Part shown: one piece after another, positions 1-7,066 of the stretch
Numbering within the stretch: the first letter of the stretch is position 1
Layout: every line of letters starts with the position of its first letter
Assembly (NCBI GenBank): GCA_005881295.1
Contig: VBHS01000201.1
Location: 1-11,739 of the forward strand
DNA from: Chloroflexota bacterium
GTDB taxonomy: Bacteria > Chloroflexota > Ktedonobacteria > Ktedonobacterales > Ktedonobacteraceae
DNA length: 11,739 bases
Direction of reading: 5' to 3'
Notes under the pieces: generated by a model
The model's input: the letters and a program-made list of their open reading frames with translations, nothing else
Databases searched by the model: none
Told to the model about the DNA's origin: nothing
Made by a program: the position numbers and the translations under genes

Positions 1-986
1 AAAGCCAGGGCAGCTCGTAAAGTTGCTAATGGATCAATTTCACGCGTCGCGTGGGGCAGCTTGAAGACACTGATGACGAAACCATCATTGCGCAAGCACC
101 TGGATGCCTGACCCAGCAGGCGAGCGGCATCTCTCGCATCCATACGCATGTCATTGACGATCAGATCAAAACTTCCATGCGTTTTTATCGCTTCCTCGAG
201 ATAATGCTCTGCGTAACCGTGGTAATGCTCTAATCGCGGCTGCGTTGCCAAACGCGGGTCCAGATTGGCTGGGTCTACTGCCACTACGTGTAATCCAGCC
301 TCTAGAAGTAAGCGCGTCCAGCCGCCTGGGGCCGCGCCAAGGTCAAGTGCGCGCCCCTTTGTTGGGAGTGTGACCCCAAAAACCTCCAGAGCTTCCAGAA
401 GTTTAAATTCTGCACGGCTGATCTGATCCGTCGTTTTTGCAAAGTGGCGTGCACCCCCCGGCCAATCGCTCAGATTTTCCCTGGCTAGAGAGATGCCCAG
501 GTAGCCTTTTGTTGCTGTACAGAGCAGAGAAACGACAATCTGTGGCTTTTTGATAGACTCTACCGCTCCAGTTTCCCCGGCAATGGCTTCAGCCAGAACC
601 TGGTTCAAGTGGCCGCTGGTGTAAGGCCGCTTATCGGAACTCTCCTCATTTTGAATGATACGGGTTTGTACTGAAAAGCGTTGCCCCCGTTCCAAACGTT
701 CAAACGAGGGTAAGGAGACCATTGCTAATGCAAGCTTACCAATATCCTGCTCAGTATTGCTGAGTGGAACAATAACCTGTACTGGAGCGATATGCCGAAC
801 AAAAATAGGATGTTGCTCTGCTGCCAAACGCATCAATGTGGGAATATCAGTAGCTGCACATAAAGCGATGCCTGGTGCCAGCAGTTCAACGGAGGTAAGC
901 CCTTTATCAAAGCGCCTGATTTCAGCTAAACCAGCATCTAAAAATTCAGGATGAGCGGTGACAATAAGTAAATTTTCTTGAATCAC
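1..986 (-). CDS. THUMP/FtsJ-type rRNA 2'-O-methyltransferase (RlmM-like), 3' end outside window
   Basis: This frame is open from a GTG at 986 to the window edge, giving 328 residues with no stop, so the C-terminus lies outside the window. The N-terminal half (about 1-180) looks THUMP-like, ending with a block reading GYLGISLARENLSDWPGGAR. It is followed by a Rossmann methyltransferase with SRAEFKL (190-196, catalytic Lys195), the SAM-binding LDLGAAPGGW (214-223), VNDM with Asp279, and VFKLP with Lys309. These are the first three members of the K-D-K-E tetrad of FtsJ/RlmE/RlmM 2'-O-methyltransferases; the Glu would lie beyond the edge. The domain order matches RlmM, which modifies 23S rRNA C2498 in E. 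coli. The exact target here is inference. The GTG overlaps the glcE stop as GTGA, with GGGAGGA just upstream, so translation is probably coupled to glcE. Confidence 0.85.
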   Translation of the reverse strand, partial: MIQENLLIVTAHPEFLDAGLAEIRRFDKGLTSVELLAPGIALCAATDIPTLMRLAAEQHPIFVRHIAPVQVIVPLSNTEQDIGKLALAMVSLPSFERLERGQRFSVQTRIIQNEESSDKRPYTSGHLNQVLAEAIAGETGAVESIKKPQIVVSLLCTATKGYLGISLARENLSDWPGGARHFAKTTDQISRAEFKLLEALEVFGVTLPTKGRALDLGAAPGGWTRLLLEAGLHVVAVDPANLDPRLATQPRLEHYHGYAEHYLEEAIKTHGSFDLIVNDMRMDARDAARLLGQASRCLRNDGFVISVFKLPHATREIDPLATLRAALA

Positions 987-2317
987 AGTCCTCCCACAAA
1001 ACGTCCCTTCACAAAGGTTCCATTTGGATCAAATTGGTTTTTGAGTCGTTGCATGAGATAAAAGTCTGAGCCTGGTTCGCCCCATACACTGATGCGCCGT
1101 TTCAAATCAACGGGGCACCGCTCAACAACCAAACTTCCACGGGCTTCTTTGGCGTGTAAGCGCAGTTCCGCAATTGCCTCGACGAGGCGATATGTGGCGT
1201 CACTGGGACGCAGTTCGACGAAGAGAATGCCATTTCCAGCATGTGCTACGACCGCAGCTTCAAGGTCATGACGGTGACAGACCTGTTCAACTATTTGAAG
1301 ATAGATTGCTACCTGTGATACCAGGATAGCTACTTTACAGGTCACGGTACCTTGAGTGTGTTCCCGTACTGCTTCCCAGAAGTGATCTTGTGACTCTCCT
1401 GCCAGATCATCTACCATCAGCACGCCATACTTACGCGCTAGCTGGCGTGTTTCATCAACCTGGCGATCGATTGTGGCTGTAGCACCCTCAAAATCGATGG
1501 CAAGCGTATACCTATTTGTGGGTAGATTGACTCCAAAGAAGTCGTTCATGTCACTGGCCGCAGCAGGGTCAACCAATTCAAGGGCACTTGGCACCAGCAG
1601 TGAACCCAGGAGAGCAATGACCATTTGCATAGAGTCTCCAGCGTTGGTAAATGTTAACAAGAGTGTTCGTTCAGCGATTGGGAGAGGATGTAATTTGAAA
1701 TTCGCATCGGCAATAATACCAAGCGTACCCAATGAGCCAATGTAGAGTTTGTTGAGATCGTAGCCTGCCACATTTTTGACGACACGCCCCCCGCTGCGTG
1801 TCACTTCCCCATTTGCCTGTATGACGTGTAAGCCGATCACTAGATCGCGTGCGGAGCCGTAGCGTAAACGTTTGGGCCCGCTAGCATTCGAGGCCAGGAT
1901 ACCCCCGACAGTAGACTGGGCGGCGTCAGCTGGATCGAGGGCCAGCCATTGTCCTTTTTTTGCCAGTTTGGCCTGGAGAGCGGCCAGGGTCAGACCTGCT
2001 TCAACATGGCAGGTGAGATCAGGCGCTTCGTGCTCCAGGACATGCGTCAATCGATTGGTTTCCAGGAGCACATCGATCCGCTCTGGCAGATTTCCTACAC
2101 TTATACGCGAACCCCCGCCACGAGCGAGCAAGGATAAACCATACTGGTTGGCCAGAGCCACAACGTGAGCGGCTTGCTTTGTTGTTGTAGGTGTTACCAC
2201 GAAGAGAGGTAAAAGGCCATCTACAGCATAGTTTCTTAATATATCGGCATCACTGGTCACCCTGGCAGTGGATGCGAATGCCTGAAGCGCACTTTCAAAC
2301 GTTTCAATTTCGCCCAT
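983..2317 (-). CDS. glcE: Glycolate oxidase FAD-binding subunit GlcE
   Basis: This is a 444-residue flavoprotein of the FAD-linked oxidase (PCMH) fold. The FAD-binding region has ARGGGSRISVG (65-75), a block DPADAAQSTVGGILASNASG (128-147), and the GlcE hallmark GGRVVKNVAGYDLNKLYIGS (176-195) followed by LGTLG. The C-terminus, ending in GRFVGGL, is also typical of GlcE. It is longer than E. coli GlcE (about 350 residues), the extra length being in the central and C-terminal part. GlcE partners GlcD in oxidising glycolate to glyoxylate and passing electrons to the respiratory chain. It starts 29 bases after glcD and its stop overlaps the next gene, so glcD-glcE-methyltransferase is a likely operon. 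The GGAGG upstream is about 12 bases from the ATG, rather far. Other FAD-linked 2-hydroxyacid dehydrogenases are possible, but the VVKNVAGYDLNKL block favours GlcE. Confidence 0.9.
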   Translation of the reverse strand: MGEIETFESALQAFASTARVTSDADILRNYAVDGLLPLFVVTPTTTKQAAHVVALANQYGLSLLARGGGSRISVGNLPERIDVLLETNRLTHVLEHEAPDLTCHVEAGLTLAALQAKLAKKGQWLALDPADAAQSTVGGILASNASGPKRLRYGSARDLVIGLHVIQANGEVTRSGGRVVKNVAGYDLNKLYIGSLGTLGIIADANFKLHPLPIAERTLLLTFTNAGDSMQMVIALLGSLLVPSALELVDPAAASDMNDFFGVNLPTNRYTLAIDFEGATATIDRQVDETRQLARKYGVLMVDDLAGESQDHFWEAVREHTQGTVTCKVAILVSQVAIYLQIVEQVCHRHDLEAAVVAHAGNGILFVELRPSDATYRLVEAIAELRLHAKEARGSLVVERCPVDLKRRISVWGEPGSDFYLMQRLKNQFDPNGTFVKGRFVGGL

Positions 2318-2346
2318 TGAGTATGTTGACCTCCGCCTATTCCAAT

Positions 2347-3810
2347 CTATAATTGTTTTACATCGGCGCAGCGTCCTGGCATAGGGAAGAGTTTACCAGG
2401 ATTGAACAACTGGTGAGGATTCCATGCCTGGCGTACCTGTTGCATCACTTGTAGATCGACCTCATTGAAGATCAGTGCCATCTCTTCCTGCTTTTCGATG
2501 CCTACGCCGTGCTCTCCGGTAATCGTTCCTCCGACTTCCGCGCACACCGCCAGTATCTCATGCCCAGCCTTACGGACACGCTCGACTTCACCGGGAATTT
2601 GCGAATCGAAAAGGATGAGTGGATGTAAATTGCCATCGCCTGCATGGAATACGTTGCCGACACGAAGACCGTAACTTGTACAGATTTCGCCAACGCGCCG
2701 TAGAACGTAAGGAAGGCGCGTACGTGGTACCACTCCATCCTGCACATAAAACTCTGGACTGATGCGTCCAACCGCGCCAAAAGCATTCTTTCGACCAGCC
2801 CAGAACAACTGGCGTTCAGCCTCATTTGCCGCGATACGCACAGCGCGCGCATGGTGTTTGTCACAGATGGCAACAATCTGCTCTACCTGTTCGGTAACCC
2901 CTTCGCGTAATCCTTCGGTCTCCATCAATAGTACTGCGGCGGCGTCCTGGGGATAGCCAGCATGCGAATCTGCCTCGACCGCCTGTAAGATCATCTGATC
3001 CATCATCTCGATCGCGGCGGGGATTACGCCCGTGGCAATAATCTCAGAGACAGTGTTCGAGGCATCATCCATCGTATCAAAGACGGCTACCATGGTTTTC
3101 ACAGCTTCGGGCAAGTGGACAATACGCGTGATAATCTTGGTAACAATGCAAAGAGTTCCCTCTGAGCCAATGAGCAAGCCCGTAAGATCATAGCCAGGCG
3201 TATCCTGCGCCAGGCCGCCTACCTGGACAATTTCACCTTCCGATGTGACGATCTCTAATCCAAGCACATGGTTGGTGGTAACCCCGTAGATTAATGTGTG
3301 TGGGCCACCGGCATTCTCCCCTACATTGCCGCCGATGGTGCACGAACGCTGACTACTAGGATCTGGCACATAGTAAAATCCCTGTGGGTTCAGGGCGTTG
3401 GTCAGGTACAGATTGACCAGGCCAGGCTGTACAACTGCGCGAAGGTTATCGTAATCCACTTCCAGGATACGGTTCATGCGGGTAAAAACGATAACTATAC
3501 CACCATAAATGGGAATAGCGCCGCCACTCAAACCTGTTCCAGCGCCACGTGGTACGACAGGTATGTTATGGTGAACTGCTATCTTGACGATGGCCGCCAC
3601 ATCTTCAGTAGAGGCCGGCAATACTACGATGTCGGGGGTACAGCGATCGATAGATGCATCGTACTCATAAAGCATCAGATCATAGAATGTGTGTAAAACG
3701 TACTTTGCACCGAGCAAGGCGCTAAGATCGCGCACCACTTCCTCTTTCTTAGATTCAGAAATGCGTTCGAACAAGGGAGAAGTTGTTGGAGTCAAGGCAG
3801 TGATGCTCAT
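2347..3810 (-). CDS. glcD: Glycolate oxidase catalytic subunit GlcD (FAD-linked oxidase)
   Basis: This is a full-length, 487-residue FAD-linked oxidase. The PCMH-type FAD domain carries VVPRGAGTGLSGGAIP (85-100), PDPSSQRSCTIGGNVGENAGG (149-169) and YDLTGLLIGSEGTL (207-220). The C-terminal substrate/cap domain carries NVFHAGDGNLHP (386-397) and GGTITGEHGVGIEK (427-440), which in this family bind the 2-hydroxyacid and metal, and it ends LFNPGKLFP. GlcD oxidises glycolate (family relatives use D-lactate or D-2-hydroxyglutarate) and works with GlcE and the iron-sulfur subunit GlcF. The ATG at 3810 has GGAGGG 8 bases upstream. It is the first gene of the glcD-glcE-methyltransferase unit. glcF is not in the window, so the electron-transfer partner must be encoded elsewhere or be another protein. 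Substrate choice cannot be settled from sequence. Confidence 0.92.
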   Translation of the reverse strand: MSITALTPTTSPLFERISESKKEEVVRDLSALLGAKYVLHTFYDLMLYEYDASIDRCTPDIVVLPASTEDVAAIVKIAVHHNIPVVPRGAGTGLSGGAIPIYGGIVIVFTRMNRILEVDYDNLRAVVQPGLVNLYLTNALNPQGFYYVPDPSSQRSCTIGGNVGENAGGPHTLIYGVTTNHVLGLEIVTSEGEIVQVGGLAQDTPGYDLTGLLIGSEGTLCIVTKIITRIVHLPEAVKTMVAVFDTMDDASNTVSEIIATGVIPAAIEMMDQMILQAVEADSHAGYPQDAAAVLLMETEGLREGVTEQVEQIVAICDKHHARAVRIAANEAERQLFWAGRKNAFGAVGRISPEFYVQDGVVPRTRLPYVLRRVGEICTSYGLRVGNVFHAGDGNLHPLILFDSQIPGEVERVRKAGHEILAVCAEVGGTITGEHGVGIEKQEEMALIFNEVDLQVMQQVRQAWNPHQLFNPGKLFPMPGRCADVKQL

Positions 3811-3876
3811 GAATGTGACCCTCCTGAGCCAGTAATGCTATGGTCAGTGAATGATACCGATTTTTCTGATAAGATG

Positions 3877-3885
3877 ATAATACCA
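3877..3885 (-). promoter_or_regulatory. Putative extended -10 promoter for glcD operon
   Basis: On the minus strand this reads TGG followed by TATTAT, an extended -10 element about 67 bases ahead of the glcD start. No good -35 hexamer is seen at 16-18 bases, which extended -10 promoters can tolerate. It lies between the stop of the lamin-tail pseudogene (3915) and glcD, so glcD probably has its own transcript. No terminator is visible in this gap. Confidence 0.4.
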
Positions 3886-3914
3886 TGCAAAGTTGGCAAA
3901 GGGAAGAAGGTTGG

Positions 3915-4678
3915 TCAAGGTTTTTTGTAAAAGACTTTCCAGCACCAGAGGATGACAAGGGCTAATAGTATAAACAGGATTGTCAGCGCAGACCGCCGAG
4001 CTGTGTCTGCAAAGTTGCTGTTGGGTGACGTCGAAGTCGATGGAGCTACTGTTGACGGAGCAGTATTGTTGGTGAGGGTTGTGGTCGCGATGGGTAATTG
4101 TATATTGCTCCATTGTGGCTGTACCCCATTCACAACCGCTTTCGAGTTGTTAGAGTTGTTCCAGGTCGATGTGCCTCGATTTGAATGACCTCTTCCCGAA
4201 TTCCCACCTGTTCCATTCTGTCCACCAGATGGGGAAGTTGCGGTGGGAGGAGTTGGCAGTGGGGTTGAGTTACTGCTATCGATGGTAGGCGCGCTGCTCA
4301 CATGCCAGCTGGCGGATCCATCAGCTGTCCGTGCGTATGACTGGTCAGGATTAAGGTGAGGAACAGTGACCTGATCCAGCACTATTCCTCCAATCAGGAG
4401 CCGTAGCGTTGACGTCTCGGTCGAAACGAAGTTGTTATCATAACGAGGGAAAATAACTAAGTAGCCGTGCGATGCTATGCTAGCACCAAAGGGGATGGAA
4501 TAGATTCGTTAATGACAACGGTGCCAGGAACTGCCGGTGCAGGAACAGGGGTACCTGGTACAGCAGGAGGTATTCTCGGCGCGCATCCGTGCCCATTCGC
4601 ACTGGATGCGGAAACTGAAAGAGCGGTTATGCTTAGGAAAAGCATTATAACGAGAGCTACCACCACGAAATGCCGCAC
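3915..4678 (-). pseudogene. Lamin-tail-domain surface protein, broken by internal deletion and frame change
   Basis: Two ORFs in different frames make one gene. The 5' piece (4678-4475, GTG start, GAAGGTGG upstream) encodes a signal peptide (about 1-25), a Pro-rich linker, and PGTVVINE, the first strand of a lamin-tail domain, then runs into a stop. About 4500 onward, another frame reads IPFGASIASHGYLVIFP, then RYDNNFVSTETSTLRLLIGG and DQVTVPHLNPDQSYARTADG, the second half of such a domain. This continues into a long Ser/Thr/Asn/Pro-rich stretch and a C-terminal membrane helix (ALTILFILLALVILWCW) with basic end KVFYKKP. The central lamin-tail block (normally with a D-W-V-E-L-like motif) is missing. 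A single base shift would therefore not repair it. The intact relative would be a secreted, membrane-anchored surface protein. The 3' piece alone could initiate at GTG 4382 behind GGAGGA, but would lack a signal peptide. Confidence 0.75.
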
Positions 4679-4768
4679 ATCGCCACCTTCTTCTCTGTTT
4701 TTTTGTTTCTTCGCTCAAGCGAATCAGACACGAAAAGCCCACAAGTACCGGGGAACTAGAGGGCGCTC

Positions 4769-4948
4769 TTAGTAAAGGTACTTATATTCTACCCCGCGAT
4801 TACGTGCGCGGCCTTTCTGGACAATACGGCGTACCGCTTCTATACTACTTTCGCCGAGGGTGAAGGCAATAATTGAGCCGATGATAATACCACAGATACC
4901 GCCGATTGCAATTCCTTCGAGAAACACTCGGTTTCGAAAAAATGTCAT
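4769..4948 (-). CDS. Small glycine-zipper membrane protein (YtxH-like), 59 aa
   Basis: This 59-residue protein begins at an ATG preceded by AAAAGGTGA with good spacing; a longer frame upstream only overlaps rsfS and was not used. After a short MTFFRNRVFL start comes one hydrophobic helix, GIAIGGICGIIIGSIIAFTL (12-31), with small residues spaced every three to four positions like a glycine zipper. A basic amphipathic tail rich in Arg/Lys follows. This topology resembles YtxH-type small membrane proteins, but the match is a general impression and no function is claimed. It starts 31 bases after rsfS on the same strand and is probably co-transcribed with it. Confidence 0.6.
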   Translation of the reverse strand: MTFFRNRVFLEGIAIGGICGIIIGSIIAFTLGESSIEAVRRIVQKGRARNRGVEYKYLY

Positions 4949-4979
4949 CGTTGTCACCTTTTCCGTATGTTGGATTGAA

Positions 4980-5339
4980 TTATTGCAGGTACACCACCGT
5001 CTTAGCTTCATTCCAGAGGCGTTCCAGCCGGTAGTATTCCCGTTCCCTGGCTCCAAAGATATGTACGATGACATCACCAAAGTCCAGCAGAACCCAGCCA
5101 GTCTCGGCAACACCTTCCCGATGAAGCACATTAGCTCCCTGTTTCCTTAATTCTTCGTCAATTGCATCTGCTATGGCTTGAATCTGTCGTGGGTTGTTTC
5201 CACTACAGATTACAAAGTAATCAGCAAAGGCAGTTACGTCCCGGATATCCAACAGGATGATATCCGAAGCTTTTTTATCAGATGCGATATCCACCGTAGC
5301 TTTGGCTAACTGGGCTGGATCTAGCAGAACTTCCTCCAC
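4980..5339 (-). CDS. rsfS: Ribosome silencing factor RsfS
   Basis: This is a 119-residue RsfS/Iojap-family protein of normal length. It carries KKASDIILLDIRDVTAFADY (22-41) followed by FVICSGNNPRQIQAIADAI, then the conserved GVAETGWVLLDFGDVIVHIF (76-95) and a C-terminal YYRLERLW. RsfS binds ribosomal protein L14 (uL14) on the large subunit and blocks subunit joining when nutrients are scarce. The start is GTG 5339, preceded by AGGAAG about 5 bases away. It has its own sigma70-like promoter (5418-5447) behind the folE2 stop and a likely co-transcribed membrane-protein gene after it. The usual nadD neighbour is not in the window. Confidence 0.95.
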   Translation of the reverse strand: MEEVLLDPAQLAKATVDIASDKKASDIILLDIRDVTAFADYFVICSGNNPRQIQAIADAIDEELRKQGANVLHREGVAETGWVLLDFGDVIVHIFGAREREYYRLERLWNEAKTVVYLQ

Positions 5340-5417
5340 AAATGCTTCCTATCTTATCTTCATTACATTTCTTGCTAAGTGTAGCTTGCATATAGCAACT
5401 CACGTTGTTGTACTTGC

Positions 5418-5447
5418 ATTATAGCACGGGTGAACGAGCGTTGTTAA
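5418..5447 (-). promoter_or_regulatory. Sigma70-type promoter for rsfS
   Basis: On the minus strand TTAACA (5442-5447, five of six matches to TTGACA) is followed after 18 bases by a perfect TATAAT (5418-5423). Transcription would start near 5410, giving a leader of about 70 bases before the rsfS GTG at 5339. This is the best promoter match in the window. Confidence 0.75.
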
Positions 5448-5504
5448 GTGGACATATTGTCCAGGAAAACCACGCGCCGCTGGCAGATTACTCAACTATA
5501 GCTA

Positions 5505-6641
5505 TCATTTTACCAACTCTGTCAAGCCTAACCACGCCTCCCTGGTAGTATGACGTTCGATGCTGCTGTTATCTAAAATTTCTGAACGCAGTTCGCCTAG
5601 CGTTCCCCAACCTTCAGCTTCGACGTCATATTTATGAATGGTTTCCTCGTTACGTTGTCTCACCGATACGAACGTATCATCAGGGAGTTCGACGTACTTT
5701 TCGACGACGCCGCGCATGATTTCACGCGCAACATCTTCAACAAAACGAGGGTTGCTGTGTGCTTTGTTGACGATATAGAGTTCGTCAGGCCGCTTAAGCA
5801 GGGCATAGTTTTCAGAACTCATGGCTCTTTCGACAAGGTTGATCAGGTCCTTTGCCTCCACGTTTTGGTCTGTACCAATCAGCAGTGTTGCCCGTCCTCG
5901 CTGATTATGTGTGGCCAATGGTGTCACATCTAACATTTTCGCGATCACATCCTCGGGAAAGCCTTCTTCTTGTAAACGCGAACGCGCGAAAGAGCGGACC
6001 ATATCTTGAGCACAAGGGCAAGCAACCATTCCTTCAACCTCGACGCCAACCATGCGCCGACTGCCCTGCCTTGTTGCAACTGCCTGTGCTATCAAGCCGT
6101 AGACTTCCTGAGTACGGCGGCCAGAAACAGGGGTCCACTTTTGAAGCGGAAGTGCCGTGCGAATGTATACTTCTGCACGAGCTACTTTTTGTCTCTCAAC
6201 AATTGTTTTCGCCATCTGTTCCGCCAATACCTCAATTTGTGGCCAGCTACTTGTCGCAAATTGTTCAATGACCTCTTCCAGGGCATCACTAAAGCGCGAC
6301 ATATGGGCTCCTGCCTGGGTAGGGTCGAGGGCAGCATACAGGTCAAAAGTTGCATCGAACCACTGTTGATCATCCATATGCCCAATCAATATCGCTTTTC
6401 TTATGCTAACTACACCAGTGCGACCGAGGTGAACGTGCACCGCTGGTTGACCGCTCTGGATATCGCGATCTAGAGGGATATGTAAATTTGTAGCTACCTT
6501 TTTGATCTCATCTTGTGAGACTGAATCCAGAAGTTCTTGTGCTGTTTTTCCGCTGACGGGATCAACTACCTCTGGAGCGATTTCCGCCAGGGGAGCCAGG
6601 ACAAAAGCTCGCTTTGACATTCGCTCGTGAGGCACAATCAA
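5505..6641 (-). CDS. folE2: MptA/FolE2-type GTP cyclohydrolase with an N-terminal HPPK (FolK) C-terminal remnant
   Basis: Residues from about 58 to the end are a COG1469 GTP cyclohydrolase. It carries DRDIQSGQP (58-66), GAHMSRF (111-117), VEGMVACPCAQDMV (202-215) with the metal-binding Cys-Pro-Cys region, LATHNQRG (242-249) and AHSNPRFVEDVARE (294-307). The ACPCAQ and ATHNQRG forms look more like archaeal MptA than typical bacterial FolE2. The reaction is GTP to a dihydroneopterin triphosphate or its 2',3'-cyclic phosphate, the first pterin step. Residues 1-45 are not from this family: IVPHERMSKRAFVLAPLAEI and the following PEVVDP/GKTAQELL are the end of HPPK. The ancestral protein was therefore probably a FolK-MptA fusion. 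The first usable start is TTG 6641, overlapping the stop of the folK fragment as TTGA, so translational restart is possible. An ATG at 6620 is the alternative. The cyclohydrolase part looks intact. Confidence 0.85.
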   Translation of the reverse strand: MIVPHERMSKRAFVLAPLAEIAPEVVDPVSGKTAQELLDSVSQDEIKKVATNLHIPLDRDIQSGQPAVHVHLGRTGVVSIRKAILIGHMDDQQWFDATFDLYAALDPTQAGAHMSRFSDALEEVIEQFATSSWPQIEVLAEQMAKTIVERQKVARAEVYIRTALPLQKWTPVSGRRTQEVYGLIAQAVATRQGSRRMVGVEVEGMVACPCAQDMVRSFARSRLQEEGFPEDVIAKMLDVTPLATHNQRGRATLLIGTDQNVEAKDLINLVERAMSSENYALLKRPDELYIVNKAHSNPRFVEDVAREIMRGVVEKYVELPDDTFVSVRQRNEETIHKYDVEAEGWGTLGELRSEILDNSSIERHTTREAWLGLTELVK

Positions 6642-6811
6642 ATTGTCCTGTATAATTTGGAGATCGTCGTAAAAATTAATTGCTGCAATGCGGCGGCAAG
6701 ATTACCACGGCGATCTCCCAGGTTGGAACCTAACGCCAGGTAGATTGTATGGCTGGTAGGCGCGTTGCCGTTCAAAGGAAACATCGGTGAGACGGTAGTA
6801 TCTAGACTCAT
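6638..6811 (-). pseudogene. folK: folK (HPPK) N-terminal fragment, internal deletion plus frame change
   Basis: Starting at ATG 6811 (AGAGG 10 bases upstream), 57 codons encode HTIYLALGSNLGDRRGNLAA, the first strand and helix of 6-hydroxymethyl-7,8-dihydropterin pyrophosphokinase. After QQL (near 6675) the frame degenerates and stops at 6638. In the next frame the HPPK sequence resumes at NFYDDLQIIQDNLIVPHERM and runs on into the cyclohydrolase ORF. Compared with E. coli HPPK (159 residues), roughly residues 27-99 are absent. That removes the substrate loop, the Trp/Arg loop and the paired catalytic aspartates that bind Mg-ATP, so no HPPK activity can remain. The organism would need another folK copy if this is real. 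An open frame extends upstream to 6961 but does not look like HPPK. Confidence 0.8.
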
Positions 6812-6981
6812 GTATAATAAACCTCTCTTACAAACAAGAACTTTCCCATCGTATGTGATAACAAGGGAGCGGTCGGATTCGTTCCATACCATGTAATACG
6901 ATTTGGGGTATACACTCGACATGACGCATGAGCTGAGGTAAGGGAGGCAACTACTTTTCACCCTTGCCCATCTTTGAAGGC

Positions 6982-7015
6982 AAAAAAAGCCGGGTCCTGG
7001 GAAACTCCGGACCCG
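6982..7015 (-). terminator. Intrinsic terminator after the PIG-L deacetylase gene
   Basis: On the minus strand the 7-bp GC-rich stem CGGGTCC/GGACCCG (7009-7015 with 6991-6997) encloses an 11-base loop. It is followed two bases later by a run of seven T (6982-6988). It lies 51 bases after the stop at 7067 and is oriented to stop minus-strand transcription before folK. Confidence 0.85.
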
Positions 7016-7066
7016 TGTTTAAGGTTTTGCTCTTTTGTTGTAGTTGCCGGTTGTATCCTTTACTGG

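Noticed and set aside
655..954. 99-codon plus-strand frame near the left edge
   Set aside because: Antisense to the open methyltransferase frame that fills 1-986.
2502..2876. 124-codon minus-strand frame inside glcD in another phase
   Set aside because: The glcD frame carries the family motifs through the same bases.
3298..3696. 132-codon plus-strand frame opposite glcD
   Set aside because: Antisense shadow of a well-conserved FAD oxidase.
4700..4722. TTCGC-TTGA-GCGAA hairpin before the lamin-tail gene
   Set aside because: Only a 5-bp stem with no T tract in the transcribed direction; likely chance.
4467..4772. 101-codon plus-strand frame over the lamin-tail gene 5' part
   Set aside because: The opposite strand has a signal peptide with a ribosome site and domain sequence; this one has low-complexity Gly/Thr and no motif.
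4949..5131. Upstream extension of the 59-residue membrane protein
   Set aside because: It overlaps rsfS in another frame and lacks a ribosome site; ATG 4948 has one.
5852..6473. Plus-strand open frames of about 139 and 155 codons opposite the cyclohydrolase
   Set aside because: Antisense to an intact, recognisable gene; no ribosome site or motif.
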